In this document: positions 1-10,625 of the stretch, piece by piece
Numbering within the stretch: the first letter of the stretch is position 1
How the letters are laid out: every line of letters starts with the position of its first letter
Assembly (NCBI GenBank): GCA_947650285.1
Contig: CANTFL010001447.1
Coordinates: 162,166-226,165 of the forward strand
Source of the DNA: Hyaloperonospora brassicae
Lineage: Eukaryota > Oomycota > Peronosporomycetes > Peronosporales > Peronosporaceae
Reading direction: 5' to 3'
DNA: 64,000 bases
The notes under the pieces: model-generated
The model's input: the letters and a program-made list of their open reading frames with translations, nothing else
Database searches by the model: none
What the model was told of the DNA's origin: nothing
Made by a program: the position numbers and the translations under genes

Positions 1-48
1 CTGGTTTGACTCGCTCTGTGCTAACATTGTTTCATGTATCATTGTCAG

Positions 49-707
49 GTGGACAATCTCCGGGCTTTTCCTGTAGGTGCCGTATACTTTTCGGAGCAAA
101 CGCTGGGTAAACCGATTGTCGTAGCGCCGCACTCGGCTGCTGTCAACCGAGCCGCTACATTCCGCGACACTCTCTCGCGCACAATCGACGAGTTTGTGCC
201 ATTGGCGTTCGTGATCCGCAAACACCAGCTCGACGAGGATCAACCTGGCGAGCTGGTGGGTGACGTCAAAGGCAAGGACTGCATCGTTGTGGATACGCTC
301 GTGGACACTGGGTCCACTTTGACGAAAACCGCCAAACTGCTCAAGGCCAATGGCGCTAGGACTGTGTCAGCTTTCGCAGTGCACGCTCGCTACTCTGCTC
401 ATGTACGTCGCAACTGCGTCGATACGAATCGGGCATGTTGGTATCGGCCGAGCAAGAAGATTGTGACGTGTCTGACGTGGTGTTGTGTATGTGTTTTTTT
501 CCTGCCTTTTTTGTCCAGGCCGTGCAAACGCTACAGGAGTGCAAGGAATTGGACAAACTAGTGACGACCAACACCATTCCCATGCACATGAACACGAACG
601 AGATGGCGCCAAAGATCGTGACGCTGTCTGTCGCGCCGTTTATTGCTGAAGTCATTTCGTGTATCCACACGAAGAGCTCCATTATCCAAGTGTCCAAGAC
701 GAAATAG
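49..707 (+). CDS. Ribose-phosphate pyrophosphokinase, C-terminal part (gene begins before the window)
   Basis: Makes PRPP from ribose 5-phosphate and ATP for purine, pyrimidine, His and Trp synthesis; expected in the cytosol. Two exons are visible, 49-402 and 519-707, with a phase-0 intron 403-518 (GTACGT...CAG). An upstream intron appears to end at 48, with CTAAC at 21-25 and the acceptor TTGTCAG. The visible 180 residues start at the conserved VDN segment and contain the PRPP-binding loop (VVDTLVDTGSTL) and a VTTNTIP segment typical of the family. The usual SPDAGG stretch is replaced by APHSAAVNRA, so this is a divergent or non-catalytic subunit type, as some eukaryotic PRPS-associated proteins are. 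The family assignment is firm; whether it is catalytic is not. Confidence 0.88.
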
Positions 708-783
708 GGCTCGGGTAACGAAATACCATGCGGTTGCGTGTGCTAGCGTTTGATTGGTTGAAACTACTTTCGTGCAATCAAAA

Positions 784-791
784 TTCATTTT
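784..791 (+). promoter_or_regulatory. Possible initiator element of the TVP23-like gene
   Basis: TTCATTTT matches the YCATTYY initiator described for oomycete promoters and lies 33 bases before the ATG at 824. Only the motif match and spacing support it. Confidence 0.3.
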
Positions 792-823
792 GAACGCCAC
801 TACCGCTGACAAAGTCGGCGAAG

Positions 824-1867
824 ATGATGGAGGCCGAAGAGGACCCGAAGAAGCCGCAGGAAGAGCTCGCGTTCATCAGCGTCGAGCCCGAGACGAGCAA
901 CGTGGCCTCGACAGAAGAGACCACAAGCACTGCAGCAGCTACCAGCGCGAAAACTAGCGACAAAGAAGCGCTGTGCGTACAGAACGACGGCTACGAAGGA
1001 GTACTACCGGGTCTGTTTGTGTTTGACTGGCGTTTTGTATGCTGCACAGGTTCACGTCTATCCAGAAGGCAGTGACGCGTGCCAAGCATCCCGTTGCAGC
1101 GTTTTTCCACTTGTTTTTCAAGGTCAGTGACTTGTTTAGTAGCTCGAGATGTGGGATCTCAGGACTGACGACTATGTTTTGACACTGCGTTTTGTGCTGT
1201 GCTTCTACTCTTGCAGGGGCTCGCGTTGTTCTTGTACCTCTTTGGCAGCATCTTCATCAGCAACTTTGTCTTCATCTTTGTCGTGTGCATCTTGCTCTTG
1301 GCTTTTGACTTTTGGACCGTCAAAGTGCGTGTGGGATGGTGACTGTTGCAATGTCAAAAACGTTCATCCGCCACGTACTACTAACGAGGAGATGATTCCT
1401 TTATCGATATGCAGAATGTTACGGGCCGGCTGCTGGTAGGGCTGCGCTGGTGGAACAAGCTTGACGAAGATGGCACGAGCGAGTGGGTGTTTGAGTCCCA
1501 CGAAGTCATGACGGAGATCGATCCGCTGGACTCGCGCGTTTTTTGGACGGGACTCTACGGCGCGCCAGCGCTTTGGGTCGCGCTGCTGATTGTTGCGGTG
1601 CTCAAGTTTAACGTCGAGTGGGCCCTCATTGTCGTGGTTGCTGTGGCCTTGAGCGGCGCCAACATCATTGGCTACACGAGATGCAAGAAGGACGCCAAGC
1701 AGAAGATGCAGTCGATGATATCCCAGGGTGCGCTGGGCGCTCTCAGCTCGTCCGCTGGCTCGTCCATTATGTCTGCCATTGGCGGACTGGCCCTTGGCGA
1801 AAGCATTGGCAAGGGACTTGGCAGTGCAGGGCGTGGGAAATTCAGTGAGTCGGAAGTCGTCGTTTGA
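824..1867 (+). CDS. TVP23 / FAM18-family Golgi membrane protein
   Basis: TVP23 proteins are small multi-pass membrane proteins of late Golgi vesicles involved in vesicle traffic. Exons are 824-972, 1050-1122, 1217-1324 and 1415-1867 (260 aa). Donors are GTGCGT, GTCAGT and GTGCGT, and a CTAAC branch site lies at about 1380-1384 in intron 3. Family signatures are HPVAAFFHLFFK, an NFVF...DFWTVK helix pair, and NVTGRLLVGLRWWN followed by an acidic EDG and a WVFES stretch. Two further hydrophobic helices lie around residues 165-200. The first 50 residues are acidic and Ser/Thr-rich and look disordered. The tail is Gly/Ser-rich (ALGALSSSAGSS). The ATG at 827 is an alternative start. Family assignment is strong. 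Confidence 0.93.
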
Positions 1868-2105
1868 CATACTTTGGACACGTGCTCGAGCAATTGCACT
1901 CACGACGTCTGTCGATAACGAGCATAATATCCGATGAGCATCATGCATGCAAAGAGCACAAGACAACAGCGTGTCGTTTGTATATTCTCACTACAAGCGA
2001 GGAAAGAAGGATGGAAAGGAAAAACGGAATTGACCTGCAGGATAAGCCACCCGTGCTGCACGATCCTGCCATCGGGTCGACCTTACGCTCATCTGCTGTT
2101 GTCGC

Positions 2106-3954
2106 CTAGCTACTGCCAGGGGCCGCGATGAGGTCCTTCATCTGCTCGTTCAGCTGCGTGTAGAACTTGTGGTACTCGAAAATGTCACCCTTGCCACGAC
2201 GCACCTCCACCAGGTGAAGGCTGTCCGCAAGAATGAAGATCTGAATCACTACGCCGACTGCACCCTTAGGTGTCTGCAACACCGCCTTCACCTTTGCCGA
2301 GTTTTCCACGTTGATCTCGCAGTGGAGACTCTCCAAGTGGCCCGTCAGGCGAGTCATGATGCTCGCTGCCGGGATAGTCGATGTGAACTGTGTTGCCCGC
2401 TTGACCCGCTTCTCGTCATTGCTCTGGAACATTCGGTTGAGCGCCACACCGCCGCACATGTTGATCAGATCGAACGCATTCAGTACTTTCAGGCCTCCAT
2501 CTAACTTGTCCTTCTTGCCGGAATTCACCTCATCCTGGTGCTCCAGGATGGCTGCATCCAAATCGGCCTGGCTCGGTTTGATGGTCATGCGGTCAATCGG
2601 GCCCGGCACAGGAGTAGCTGCCATCTCCGCACTAATCGTTTCCGGGCCAGTCGTCTGGGTCGCAAGCTCGTTAGAGGCGCATGCGTTCACAAACCACTCG
2701 TCTTGCAAGACATCCTTGATCGCAATACGCGTCTCGGGGTCAGGCACAAGTATGCGGTTCAGCAGCGCTTTCACGCGTGGCGTGAACCAGCTCGGGTACG
2801 AGAATTCGGCCTTTTGAATCTTGCGGAACAGTGCTGACATCGTTGGCTCATCGAACGGAAGAAAGCCCGCGAGTAGCACGTACAATATCACACCCATCGA
2901 CCAGACATCAGCGGCACGTCCGTCGTATCCTTTGTCGGCAAGGACTTCAGGAGCAACGTAGTTAGGCGTTCCACACGTCGTGTGCAACAGCGACGCACGC
3001 GAGCTCTCCGGGCCATCTGGACCTCCGCCTTCGTACAGCGCCGAGAGCCCAAAGTCAGAGATCTTCAGATCTCCATTCTCATCCAGCAGCAGATTTTCTG
3101 CAGCAGTTTCGGATTAATCACCGTCCATCTTTGCAGTGCAGATAGCGAAAGAACAAAAAGCGACAACACCGACCCGGTTTCAGGTCACGATGGCACACGC
3201 CGTTCTCGTGGCAGTACTGCACGCCGTCCACGAGCTGGCGAAAGTAAAAGCGGGCGGTTTCTTCGCTAAACCTATGGTCGGAAACAGTGCAGAAGCAACA
3301 GACAGACACACCATGTGAGTCCACACATTGCGTCAACGCTACTGGGCTATGTCGTCGCTCTTGCAACACTGTGTACAACGTGCCTTCCTTCGCTCACAAT
3401 CTTGTCAAAGAGCTCGCCCCCCGTAATCAGCTCTAGCACGATGAAAATCTGCACACAAGCAGGTCAACTCGTCGCTTTTGCACCGCTCTGTTCTGTGTGA
3501 CGAAAAACTGCAGTTGAACAAACCTTCGTGCGACTCGCTAGCACCTCTTTGAGCACGACAACGTGCTTGTGGCGCACCATCTTCATGATCGAGATCTCCT
3601 TCTTGATCTGCGCGCCCATGTTTTGCTTCTGTATCTTCTCCTTGTCCAGGACCTTAATGGCTACGCGCTCGTCGGTCTCTGTATTCACCGCGTACTTGAC
3701 CCTATACGCAACACAGGTACCAAAACCAGCAGCATCCTCGCAAATCAGCACACGCTCTGTATAGTCCACCCACGTGTCACGTCAACCAAGAGACAGAGAC
3801 GCACTTTCCAAACGTGCCTTCACCCAGCGTCTTGCCAATCTCGTACTTCCCTGTTTGCTCAAATAGATACCCACCCACGATCCACCACCGTAACGAGCGT
3901 CAATACCCCCATCGACTACTACTACCACACACACACACGCAGAGAGAGAGAGAC

Positions 3955-3993
<39 letters not shown>

Positions 3994-4025
3994 GTGCCAG
4001 CAGACGTACCGACTTTCTTGACCAT
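2106..4025 (-). CDS. CIPK/SnRK3-like Ser/Thr protein kinase with NAF motif
   Basis: Six exons join in frame to 464 aa: 4025-4010, 3850-3805, 3701-3524, 3448-3384, 3271-3174 and 3097-2106. The kinase domain has the glycine loop LGEGTFGKV (residues 14-22), VAIK with catalytic Lys37, HRD at 129-131, DFG at 149-151 and APE at 183-185. A NAF/FISL-like regulatory motif ([11 protein letters not shown], from about residue 341) and a C-terminal KA1-like domain follow; this is the layout of plant CBL-interacting kinases, which are switched on by calcium-sensor CBL proteins. Exon 1 codes for only five residues plus one base. Intron 1 (3851-4009) carries a CA/GA microsatellite. The intron 3272-3383 has no usable GT donor and needs a GC donor at 3383-3382 to give the conserved SEGRFSEE. 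The stop is 2106-2108. Confidence is high for the family, slightly lower for exon 1. Confidence 0.9.
3926..3990. repeat. CA/GA microsatellite in kinase intron 1
   Basis: A short (CA)n run (3926-3938) is followed by an imperfect (GA)n tract to about 3990, inside the intron 3851-4009. On the kinase's coding strand it is a pyrimidine (CT)n tract upstream of the acceptor. Open frames crossing it are repeat artefacts. Confidence 0.95.
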
Positions 4026-4249
4026 TGCACAGCAGCAGTAGCAGTTATGGCAGCAGTTGCAACAGTCGCTCGCGCGCTGTCTGTCGGTTTTCGATCTCTC
4101 GCGAGATCTCGCGCCGGAGCTCTTCGTTTCGTCGTGTGGTGCACACACACGTCCACACACTGCCACACCACAATTGACCCCGGTCACCCCAGGGTCGCTC
4201 CTATCGGTGTTAAGTACGCACGAGACGGCCACAAAGTACGCACGTCGCC

Positions 4250-5434
4250 ATGCCAACGGGGCCCGACGACGACGACGAGCCGCTGCCGGTGCTCGCGCCG
4301 CAGGACCGCGCGCACTTCTCGACGATCCCCGTGACGATCCTCACGGGGTTCCTCGGCGCGGGCAAGACGACGCTGCTGCAGTACATCCTGTCGGCCGACC
4401 ACGGGAAGCGCATTGCGGTGATTGAGAACGAGTTTGGCGACGAGATTGGCGTGGAGAAGCTCGTGGCCAAGAGCGGCGCCGACGGGCGCGTGCTGGACGG
4501 GTTCTACGAGCTCAGCAACGGCTGTGTGTGCTGCTCCGTGCGCGACGATCTCGTGAATACACTCGAGAAGCTGTTGGAGCAGCGCGACCGGTTTGACTAT
4601 ATTTTGGTCGAGACCACGGGCATGGCCGACCCCGGGAAGGTCGCGAGTATCTTTTGGGTGGACGACGAGCTCGAGGGACGCATTGTTCTGGACGGCATTG
4701 TGACGCTCGTGGACGCGCGACGGCTGGCGTTCCACTTGGACCATGTCGACACGCAGCAAGAGGTGGCTGCGCAAGTGGCGTACGCGGACCGGATCTTGCT
4801 GAACAAAGGCGACTTGGTGCAGGAGCTCGAGACGCGCGCGGGGATTGAGCGTCGGGTGAAGGCGATCAATGGCGTGGCACACGTGCGGTGGACAGAGCGG
4901 TCGCGAGTGGACTTGGACGACATTCTGAACATCAAGAGCTTTACTACGACAAAGGTGGAGCAAGTGGAGAGGGAGCTGCAGACGCTGCTGCATCAAGGCA
5001 AAGACGAGGACGAGCGGGGCCATCAGCGACGGGAAGACGGGCAGCACGATGACCGCACGGCGCACACGGGGGGTATGCAGACTGCGTGTGTGCGGATTTC
5101 GGATGGACCGCTGGATCAAGATAAACTAGAAAGGTGGCTTGGGGAATTGCTTTGGCAACAGGACAGTGAGAGGGAAGCAGCAGGCGTGGATGCAGCTGGA
5201 CGTCAACAGCTGTTTCGCATCAAAGGTGTACTTGCAGTTGCAGGCGAACCCCACAAGTTCATATTGCAGGCCGTGCACGAGTTGTTTGAGGTGTATGCAT
5301 CCGAAGAACGCTGGACTGATGCAGAGCGCAATGGCACGGTAAAGCGGATGTCGCAGGTGGTCTTTATCGGCTTGCACCTCATCAGAAGCGAGCTCCGGAC
5401 AGGTTTGCAGGCGTGTGTTGTACGTGACAGGTAG
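4250..5434 (+). CDS. COG0523 / CobW-family GTPase metallochaperone (ZNG1/CBWD-like)
   Basis: Single exon, 394 aa. G3E GTPases of this family deliver metal ions; eukaryotic ZNG1 hands zinc to methionine aminopeptidase. The sequence shows Walker A GFLGAGKTT (33-41), the metal-binding CxCC in NGCVCCSVRDDL (Cys91, Cys93, Cys94), ETTGMADP and the guanine-specificity NKGD. A His/Asp/Arg-rich linker (about residues 252-276, DEDERGHQRREDGQHDD) follows, as in many members, then the CobW C-terminal domain (VRISDGPLDQDKLERWL, LFRIKGVLAVAG, VVFIGLHL). The start ATG at 4250 precedes an acidic stretch (DDDDE). It is divergently arranged with the kinase (ATG at 4025), so the two may share the roughly 225-bp spacer as promoter. 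Length is normal and nothing is broken. Confidence 0.95.
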   Translation: MPTGPDDDDEPLPVLAPQDRAHFSTIPVTILTGFLGAGKTTLLQYILSADHGKRIAVIENEFGDEIGVEKLVAKSGADGRVLDGFYELSNGCVCCSVRDDLVNTLEKLLEQRDRFDYILVETTGMADPGKVASIFWVDDELEGRIVLDGIVTLVDARRLAFHLDHVDTQQEVAAQVAYADRILLNKGDLVQELETRAGIERRVKAINGVAHVRWTERSRVDLDDILNIKSFTTTKVEQVERELQTLLHQGKDEDERGHQRREDGQHDDRTAHTGGMQTACVRISDGPLDQDKLERWLGELLWQQDSEREAAGVDAAGRQQLFRIKGVLAVAGEPHKFILQAVHELFEVYASEERWTDAERNGTVKRMSQVVFIGLHLIRSELRTGLQACVVRDR

Positions 5435-6049
5435 AAGTCAGCGGCGTATTCCAGTCAGTCTATGTTGCGTGCTATGCCCCATCGACGAAATGGCTACTCG
5501 GGCTGGACAGGCGCGATATCTGATGGGTAACCAGGAAATTACAGCTTTGCGTCAATGCTGCCTCGTTGCTGCTTTCCAACGTGGACATCGCTTTCTGGAC
5601 TGATCGTTGCCGAGAACCGTCAGTCCCAGATGCGTTGTCGTTCTCGATGAATATGCGCCGAAGTCGTGCACTTCACGACATTTCCAGCGCGGGAATGTCA
5701 CTTTCGCGCCCATGCAAACGAATAGCCACCCGCAGCGCAACGCGACAACAGAATGACCGCAAATAGCATCCTGCACGGCTTCTTTTGTACCGGCAGCGTA
5801 CCGTCGCCAACAGTGACGCAAATATCAGCTGTGCACGGACAGAGGTCCAGCGAAGCACTACTTCGTTCTTCGACATGGACCGCATATCAATCAAAATAGA
5901 GCTATCAATGCCTCCTGACGATATGTTCTCCTTCATACGCTCGGCACAAAAATGGCAGAGATGCGGAAAACGCACGAGTTACAGCTACCATAAAGATTGA
6001 GCATAGCAGTCCGCACCGTGCAGTGGTCACAATGACAGTGCACCTGGCT
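5435..6049. other. Intergenic spacer, no gene recognised
   Basis: Lies between the converging ends of the ZNG1-like gene and the HEAT/TOG-like gene. Short open frames occur on both strands (for example about 100 codons on minus at 5673-5975), but none has recognisable motifs or an exon-like continuation. Confidence 0.6.
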
Positions 6050-7806
6050 TCACGACGACTTGTCATAAAGGCTTGCAGCAACAGGGTCCGACACGTCGTT
6101 TCCCTCACTTCGCTGTCGTTGCTGCTGTTGCTGCTTCTTCATCTGCAGCACACGTTCACGAATGCTCAATTTCGCGTGGCCAGGCTCCGCTGCCTTGCGA
6201 GTCTCCGAGGCCCTCAAAACGTCTGATAGCGCTATGCCCCTCAGCTTTTCCTTGGCTCGTGTGACAAATGTCTCGTCCTACAACAGCAATCCAGTGGCAG
6301 CAAACGAGGGTAAATGCCAAGTAATGAGGATACGGGCCAAGTAGTCGCAACGCAGTCGCATCGATCATGCAAGTGTCGTACCCCAATGACTCGGCGCGTG
6401 TGCTGACAGCTTCGGCGCGTAGCTGTCTTGCATTCTACCGCCTTACAGTTCAGAAAACTTGCCATTTCGTCGAAAAAAGAACTCCGCGTCTCAAGCACAA
6501 ACGTGCGCAAGTGTGCGCGGTCCATACGGACGACGCACTTGGTCATGTACACACCAGCCTGTCCGACAAAAAGCCATATCAGTCAACGTACAACCGTCTA
6601 CCAAAGGGATCCTGCTTGTCACCACATACTACGCCGACAATCTGCGCGTTCTTTTCGGTCGTAGCCGTCGACATGAGCGGATGCAGAAACGCTTCATCAG
6701 CTCCCGCTCGCAGCGCCGTGTCCAACACGTCTCTTGCCAGATCTCTCAAGAACTGCTTCTTCGAGCACGCGCGGTTCAGTAGCACAGGTACTACAACACT
6801 AAAGTGCGCCGTCGCCTCGACCTTGAGCCCAAGAATGAGCTCCTGCACGCACAGCAGCGCATTTCTGGCCATGATCGAGCGCAAACTCAACGCTGCTGGC
6901 AGAACAAACTTCACCAGCACATCATTCTTCCTGTAGCAGCAGCAGCAACAACAACAACAAAAGCCGATCGCACGGTCACACGGTGGCATTAGTGTTTACA
7001 CCCGCTTTGCTCGAGCACGCACCGAAAAGAAGAAGACCACAAGCAAAGAACGCCATCGACTCCTCGTACAACTGCCGTCGTGCCTGCTCCTGATGGTGCT
7101 TTGCAAACCGTCGAAGGGAATCCAGCGCTGCAAACTCGTGGCCCCACGCCACGTCCACGTCGTCGATCGTCGTTCGCTTCTGCTCTTGCAGCTGCTGCAG
7201 CACCAGATCCACTGCCTTCACCTCCGCCGCAACATCGACGCTCTCATCCAGATCTTCAATGGTCTTGATCGACACAAGAAACAGCTCGTTCTGAGGGGCG
7301 CCGTCCGGGAGACACAAGTGATCCTCGTCGACTGCATGTTTTTGCTCGCCAACTGTAGGTTTTTGTTCGCCAACTGTAGGTCTTTGTTCGCCAACTGTCA
7401 CACAAGGCTCTCCACCTGCCCCCGATGGCTCGCTACCTGTTTGTTTTGGCTCGCCAGCTGTTTGTTTTGGCTCGCCAGCTGTCCACATACGGTCGCCCAC
7501 CGTCGGTTCAAGCTCGCTAACTGTCAGCTTTTGCTCACCAAGCGGCCGGTTTTGCTCTTCAACTGTCAGCTCTTGCTCGCCAAGTGTTGCAGCCGACGAG
7601 CGTCGCCGCTTCCCCGGCACGACACTCAGCCGCGGCACTGAATGCTGTCGGCCGACGTCGTCTTTCTCCTGTTGCTGCTGCTGACTGCGCTTGCGCGTCG
7701 CTGCGGCCGCGGGGGGCACCACGGGGGCCATGACGCACCGCCGCAGAGCCGCGACAACCAAATACACGCACGTCGCCAGCGCGGACCTTCGTGCTGAGAT
7801 GCGCAA
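6050..7806 (-). CDS. HEAT/TOG-like protein with N-terminal heptapeptide repeats
   Basis: Four exons join in frame to 486 aa: 7806-7052, 6930-6630, 6558-6382 and 6277-6050. Introns are 6931-7051, 6559-6629 (GTATGT donor) and 6278-6381 (GTACGA donor). Residues 75-160 are degenerate 7-residue repeats of the type GEQKPTV. From about residue 221 the pattern resembles a TOG/CLASP-type HEAT domain: a Trp start (VAWGHEFAALDSLRRF), helix pairs (ARNALLCVQELILGL, VVVPVLLNRA) and NCKAVECKTATRR. The tail has a poly-Gln stretch (MKKQQQQQ). TOG domains bind tubulin, so a microtubule role is possible but inferred. The first donor could instead lie 33 bases further (GTGCTC), and Met26 (7731) is an alternative start. 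I recognise no specific orthologue. Confidence 0.68.
7327..7584 (-). repeat. Heptapeptide-coding minisatellite inside the HEAT/TOG-like gene
   Basis: Twelve or so imperfect 21-bp units on the minus strand code for variants of [L/V/A]-G-E-[Q/P]-K-x-T-V. The best units (VGEQRPT, VGEQKPT, VGEQKHA) are adjacent at the downstream end and the older ones drift (AGEPKQT twice). Length is a multiple of three, so the frame is kept. Confidence 0.85.
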
Positions 7807-7854
7807 CTGCGAAACCTGATACGCCTGTCATCGCCGCTGCGTAGCGATACATTG

Positions 7855-7861
7855 TCATTCA
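7855..7861 (+). promoter_or_regulatory. Possible initiator in the divergent promoter
   Basis: TCATTCA matches the oomycete initiator and lies about 60 bases before the ATG at 7919. The spacer between the divergent genes (7806 and 7919) is only 112 bases, so the two genes probably share a promoter. Confidence 0.3.
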
Positions 7862-7918
7862 TCGGTTTGCACAGGGTTTACGTGCCGCACATAATCAACC
7901 GATGTCCCACTATTCGCT

Positions 7919-8449
7919 ATGACGATCGAGTCGCACGTATTTGCGGCGGCGTTAGGTGCGCTCGTGCCGTCGCTGGTGCTGCTGGTGCTCCTGGAGAAGC
8001 AGTGGGCGCGTGAACTGCCGCCCCAGTGTAGCGGCGTCCTCGATCGTGTTCTGTGGCTGCTGCCCGACGCGATCTTCCCGCACTTGGAGTGCTTAGGCGT
8101 CTCGGGCCGCGCGCTCTACTTGGACTATTACCTGTTTGACCTGCTGCTCTTCCCGGTGATCTACGCGACGGCGCTACGTGGACTGCTGCGTCGCTCGTGG
8201 CCCGACCGGCTCTTGATCGCGTATTTGCCGGGCGTCGCCGCGCTCTGTGACGTGGTGGAGAACGTGTCGATTCTGCAGCTCTTGCGGCGGTTCCCACAGC
8301 GGTGCGAGACGCTCGAAAACGTAGTGAGTGTCGTTGCGCGTGCCAAGTGGATTGTCGTCTTGTCGGCCAATGTGTTTGTGCTGCTCGGGGCGGTGAAAGT
8401 GGGGATGCAGACAGCGGTCACGCGGTCGCGCGCGAAGAAGAAGGAATGA
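7919..8449 (+). CDS. Small multi-pass membrane protein, function unknown
   Basis: Single exon, 176 aa. Four hydrophobic stretches are visible: about residues 9-26 (LGALVPSLVLLVLLE), 66-92 (YYLFDLLLFPVIYATAL), 97-116 (LLIAYLPGVAALCDVVENV) and 143-163 (KWIVVLSANVFVLLGAV). The C-terminus is basic (RSRAKKKE). The segment YLPGVAALCDVVEN is polar within a membrane context (Asp, Glu, Asn) and may be the functional core. I do not recognise the family. The gene starts 112 bases from the divergent HEAT/TOG-like gene and is the last intact host gene before the repeats. Its high GC and clean frame match its neighbours. Confidence 0.78.
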   Translation: MTIESHVFAAALGALVPSLVLLVLLEKQWARELPPQCSGVLDRVLWLLPDAIFPHLECLGVSGRALYLDYYLFDLLLFPVIYATALRGLLRRSWPDRLLIAYLPGVAALCDVVENVSILQLLRRFPQRCETLENVVSVVARAKWIVVLSANVFVLLGAVKVGMQTAVTRSRAKKKE

Positions 8450-9240
8450 AGACGACAGCTTAGTAAATGCAGCAGCCGAGAGCACAGTACAGTGTGTGTG
8501 ATCGGGTGATATTTTGTGGCCACTTCCGCGAATACGCCATGATGTACACAGTAAGCAGTGCTTGGTGCGGCCGGTAACCGACGTGACGGTGACACTGCTT
8601 TAAAGCTCTTCGCTCTATTCGCACTGGACTGTGTGTGCCAACCTCGACTTTTCGGGACGTGCACATGGGACCAAATGTTCAGCGACCGCTATATTCAAAT
8701 GTCCTTGCGGCATTGTGTGCAAGCCAGGATCGGTGGTTTTTACAAGATGTAGTTCAGACCATTGGAGCAGCCGATGTTGATGTATCGGACGTCTTGCGCT
8801 GGCAGTTGGCATGCAGCGGCGATCGCAAGCTGCTTGCAGAAGTGCGTCAACTGTGTGAATCGCCGATCACTCGAAGCTATACGCAAGGATAGTGTTTGAG
8901 CTTCTTGACGGTCATCTGGGAAATTTTTGGCTCGCCTTGTACCTGCTCGGTCACGAAACGAGTGCAACGCAAGTAGCTACGTGCAGTGCGTCCTGTGCGA
9001 AGCGTGATAGACTTACACACTTGCGATGTAGACATCGCAACATTGGTCGCGTCACCAAATACAGCGAAGAAAGCGTCCGCTTCACTCTACCACATTGCGA
9101 ATTGCCTGTCGTCCGTTTTCGAACGGAAGAATGCGGCTATACGATACTACGAATAAGTAAAGGCCGCGTCTCTTGACCTTGTACATGTCGTGGCAAAAGA
9201 TTGTGACGCTGTTAGACTCCTGTAGGTTACAACTAACTTT
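8450..9240. other. Spacer with two short open frames, possible gene remnant
   Basis: Two consecutive plus-strand frames (8635-8892, 85 codons; 8892-9176, 94 codons) touch in different frames. They look more codon-like than the AT-rich sequence that follows (segments such as DVLRWQLACSGDRKLLAEV and FELLDGHLGNFWLALYLL). No family is recognised and no clear intron joins them. They could be a decayed gene or chance. Confidence 0.3.
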
Positions 9241-10560
9241 ATTTTGACGCCGCCTCCTTCACCTCACCCACCTCGTCAATCGGCGTGGCACACTGATGTC
9301 AGCGCGCCTTTGTTTCTCTGCACTACTAAATGGGGTCGTCTAAGCTCCAAACGACGTGGACGTCCATTGCTATAATCCGACCACTTCCAGCAGATTTATG
9401 TTAGCCTTGTTTGTATACATGTGCGCTTATTATGCAGGTTAGAGCTAACGTTGTAGAATGCAATCGATTTCTTACTGATGAGACAAACGAAAGGCGCACG
9501 TGACTTTGGCATCAACTGTACTGCAAGTGTGGATGTTCTCCCAGATGGTAATAATATTGTGACAGAAAGATAGAAAGACAAGCTGTACAGCTCACCCTAT
9601 TACACAAGGAACATGGCCTCAAAAATTGGAAGAAGTTTAGAGGAAGCGTCACAGGTGCGTCACACAAAATAGGAGTCATGTTAATTGTGCAGATATAATT
9701 TGGTGGAAATCACAGACCGACGCATGACGTCAGCCTTTACTCTTTCAACCCCCGCGGCGCAAGACCGAACATACCTTTCTAAGTGGTCACCATGTTAGAC
9801 ATACATAAAAAACTTAGACATGACGTGATTCGACGATTCAGGTATTCCAGATATGTTTGTTAAACAACACGAGCGATCTGCAGGGGCGCAGACAATTCCG
9901 AATAGTCACTTAAGCCTCGGATAAGAAAGTCACTGCAAAATTGTTTTCGTAGGAAGTTTGATTTTACCAATGTTATCGAAAGTGTGGCTCCAGAATCTTG
10001 ATGGCAACCGCTTCTTGCTCTTGCACAATGGAGACGCGAAATATGATCACCTGTCGAATTTTTATCGCCTGTAAACAATTAGTTAAAACCGAAAAAATCG
10101 TGGAAAACATTCAGTTATATATATGGCTTGTGTAAGGGTGGTACATTTTGATGGCGCAATCAAGGTATGGGTTCGTGTGCCATGTGATCCCACTAACGTC
10201 GAGATTTCATGACGGTCTATCACATAAGATTAAGTACAAGATGTCTGAAAGCTCCGGAGCCAGGAAAACAGCACCAGTGACGGTGAACTCTCGTGACTGA
10301 CCTCAGGAGCAACCGGGAACCTCCTCGGCTCAAGAGTAAATAAGCCCAGGCAGGCGTGCAATGTAACGGGGAACACCCATTGCGTGAACTTAACGCAAGG
10401 GTGACGTGTTCCCGACAAGCGTACACAGGGCAACCGAGGAAGCAGTAGGTAAAACAGAGCCCGAAATCTCTGTATTGAGGGAAAAGTAGAACTGTTTATT
10501 TTAAATATTTATCACGTTAATAAATGATCTTTTGACTTACTCTAACTACATTAAATATCT
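9241..10560. other. AT-richer intergenic sequence, nothing recognised
   Basis: No long open frame, RNA gene or clear repeat is seen. Base composition shifts from the GC-rich gene island to AT-rich, marking the start of the repeat domain. Confidence 0.6.
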
Positions 10561-10625
10561 TCTCCTATGTGGGTCCCTTGCTCACCACCCATTGCGCGCG
10601 TCCAGCAGCGATTGGTGGTTGAGTT

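Noticed and set aside
34..561. A 175-residue protein starting at Met 34
   Set aside because: The Met is in an upstream intron and the last 50 residues are intron 403-518 read through; conserved sequence resumes at 519.
3782..4256. Open frames across the CA/GA repeat as proteins
   Set aside because: They are products of the microsatellite in the kinase intron; the kinase exons explain the conserved sequence here.
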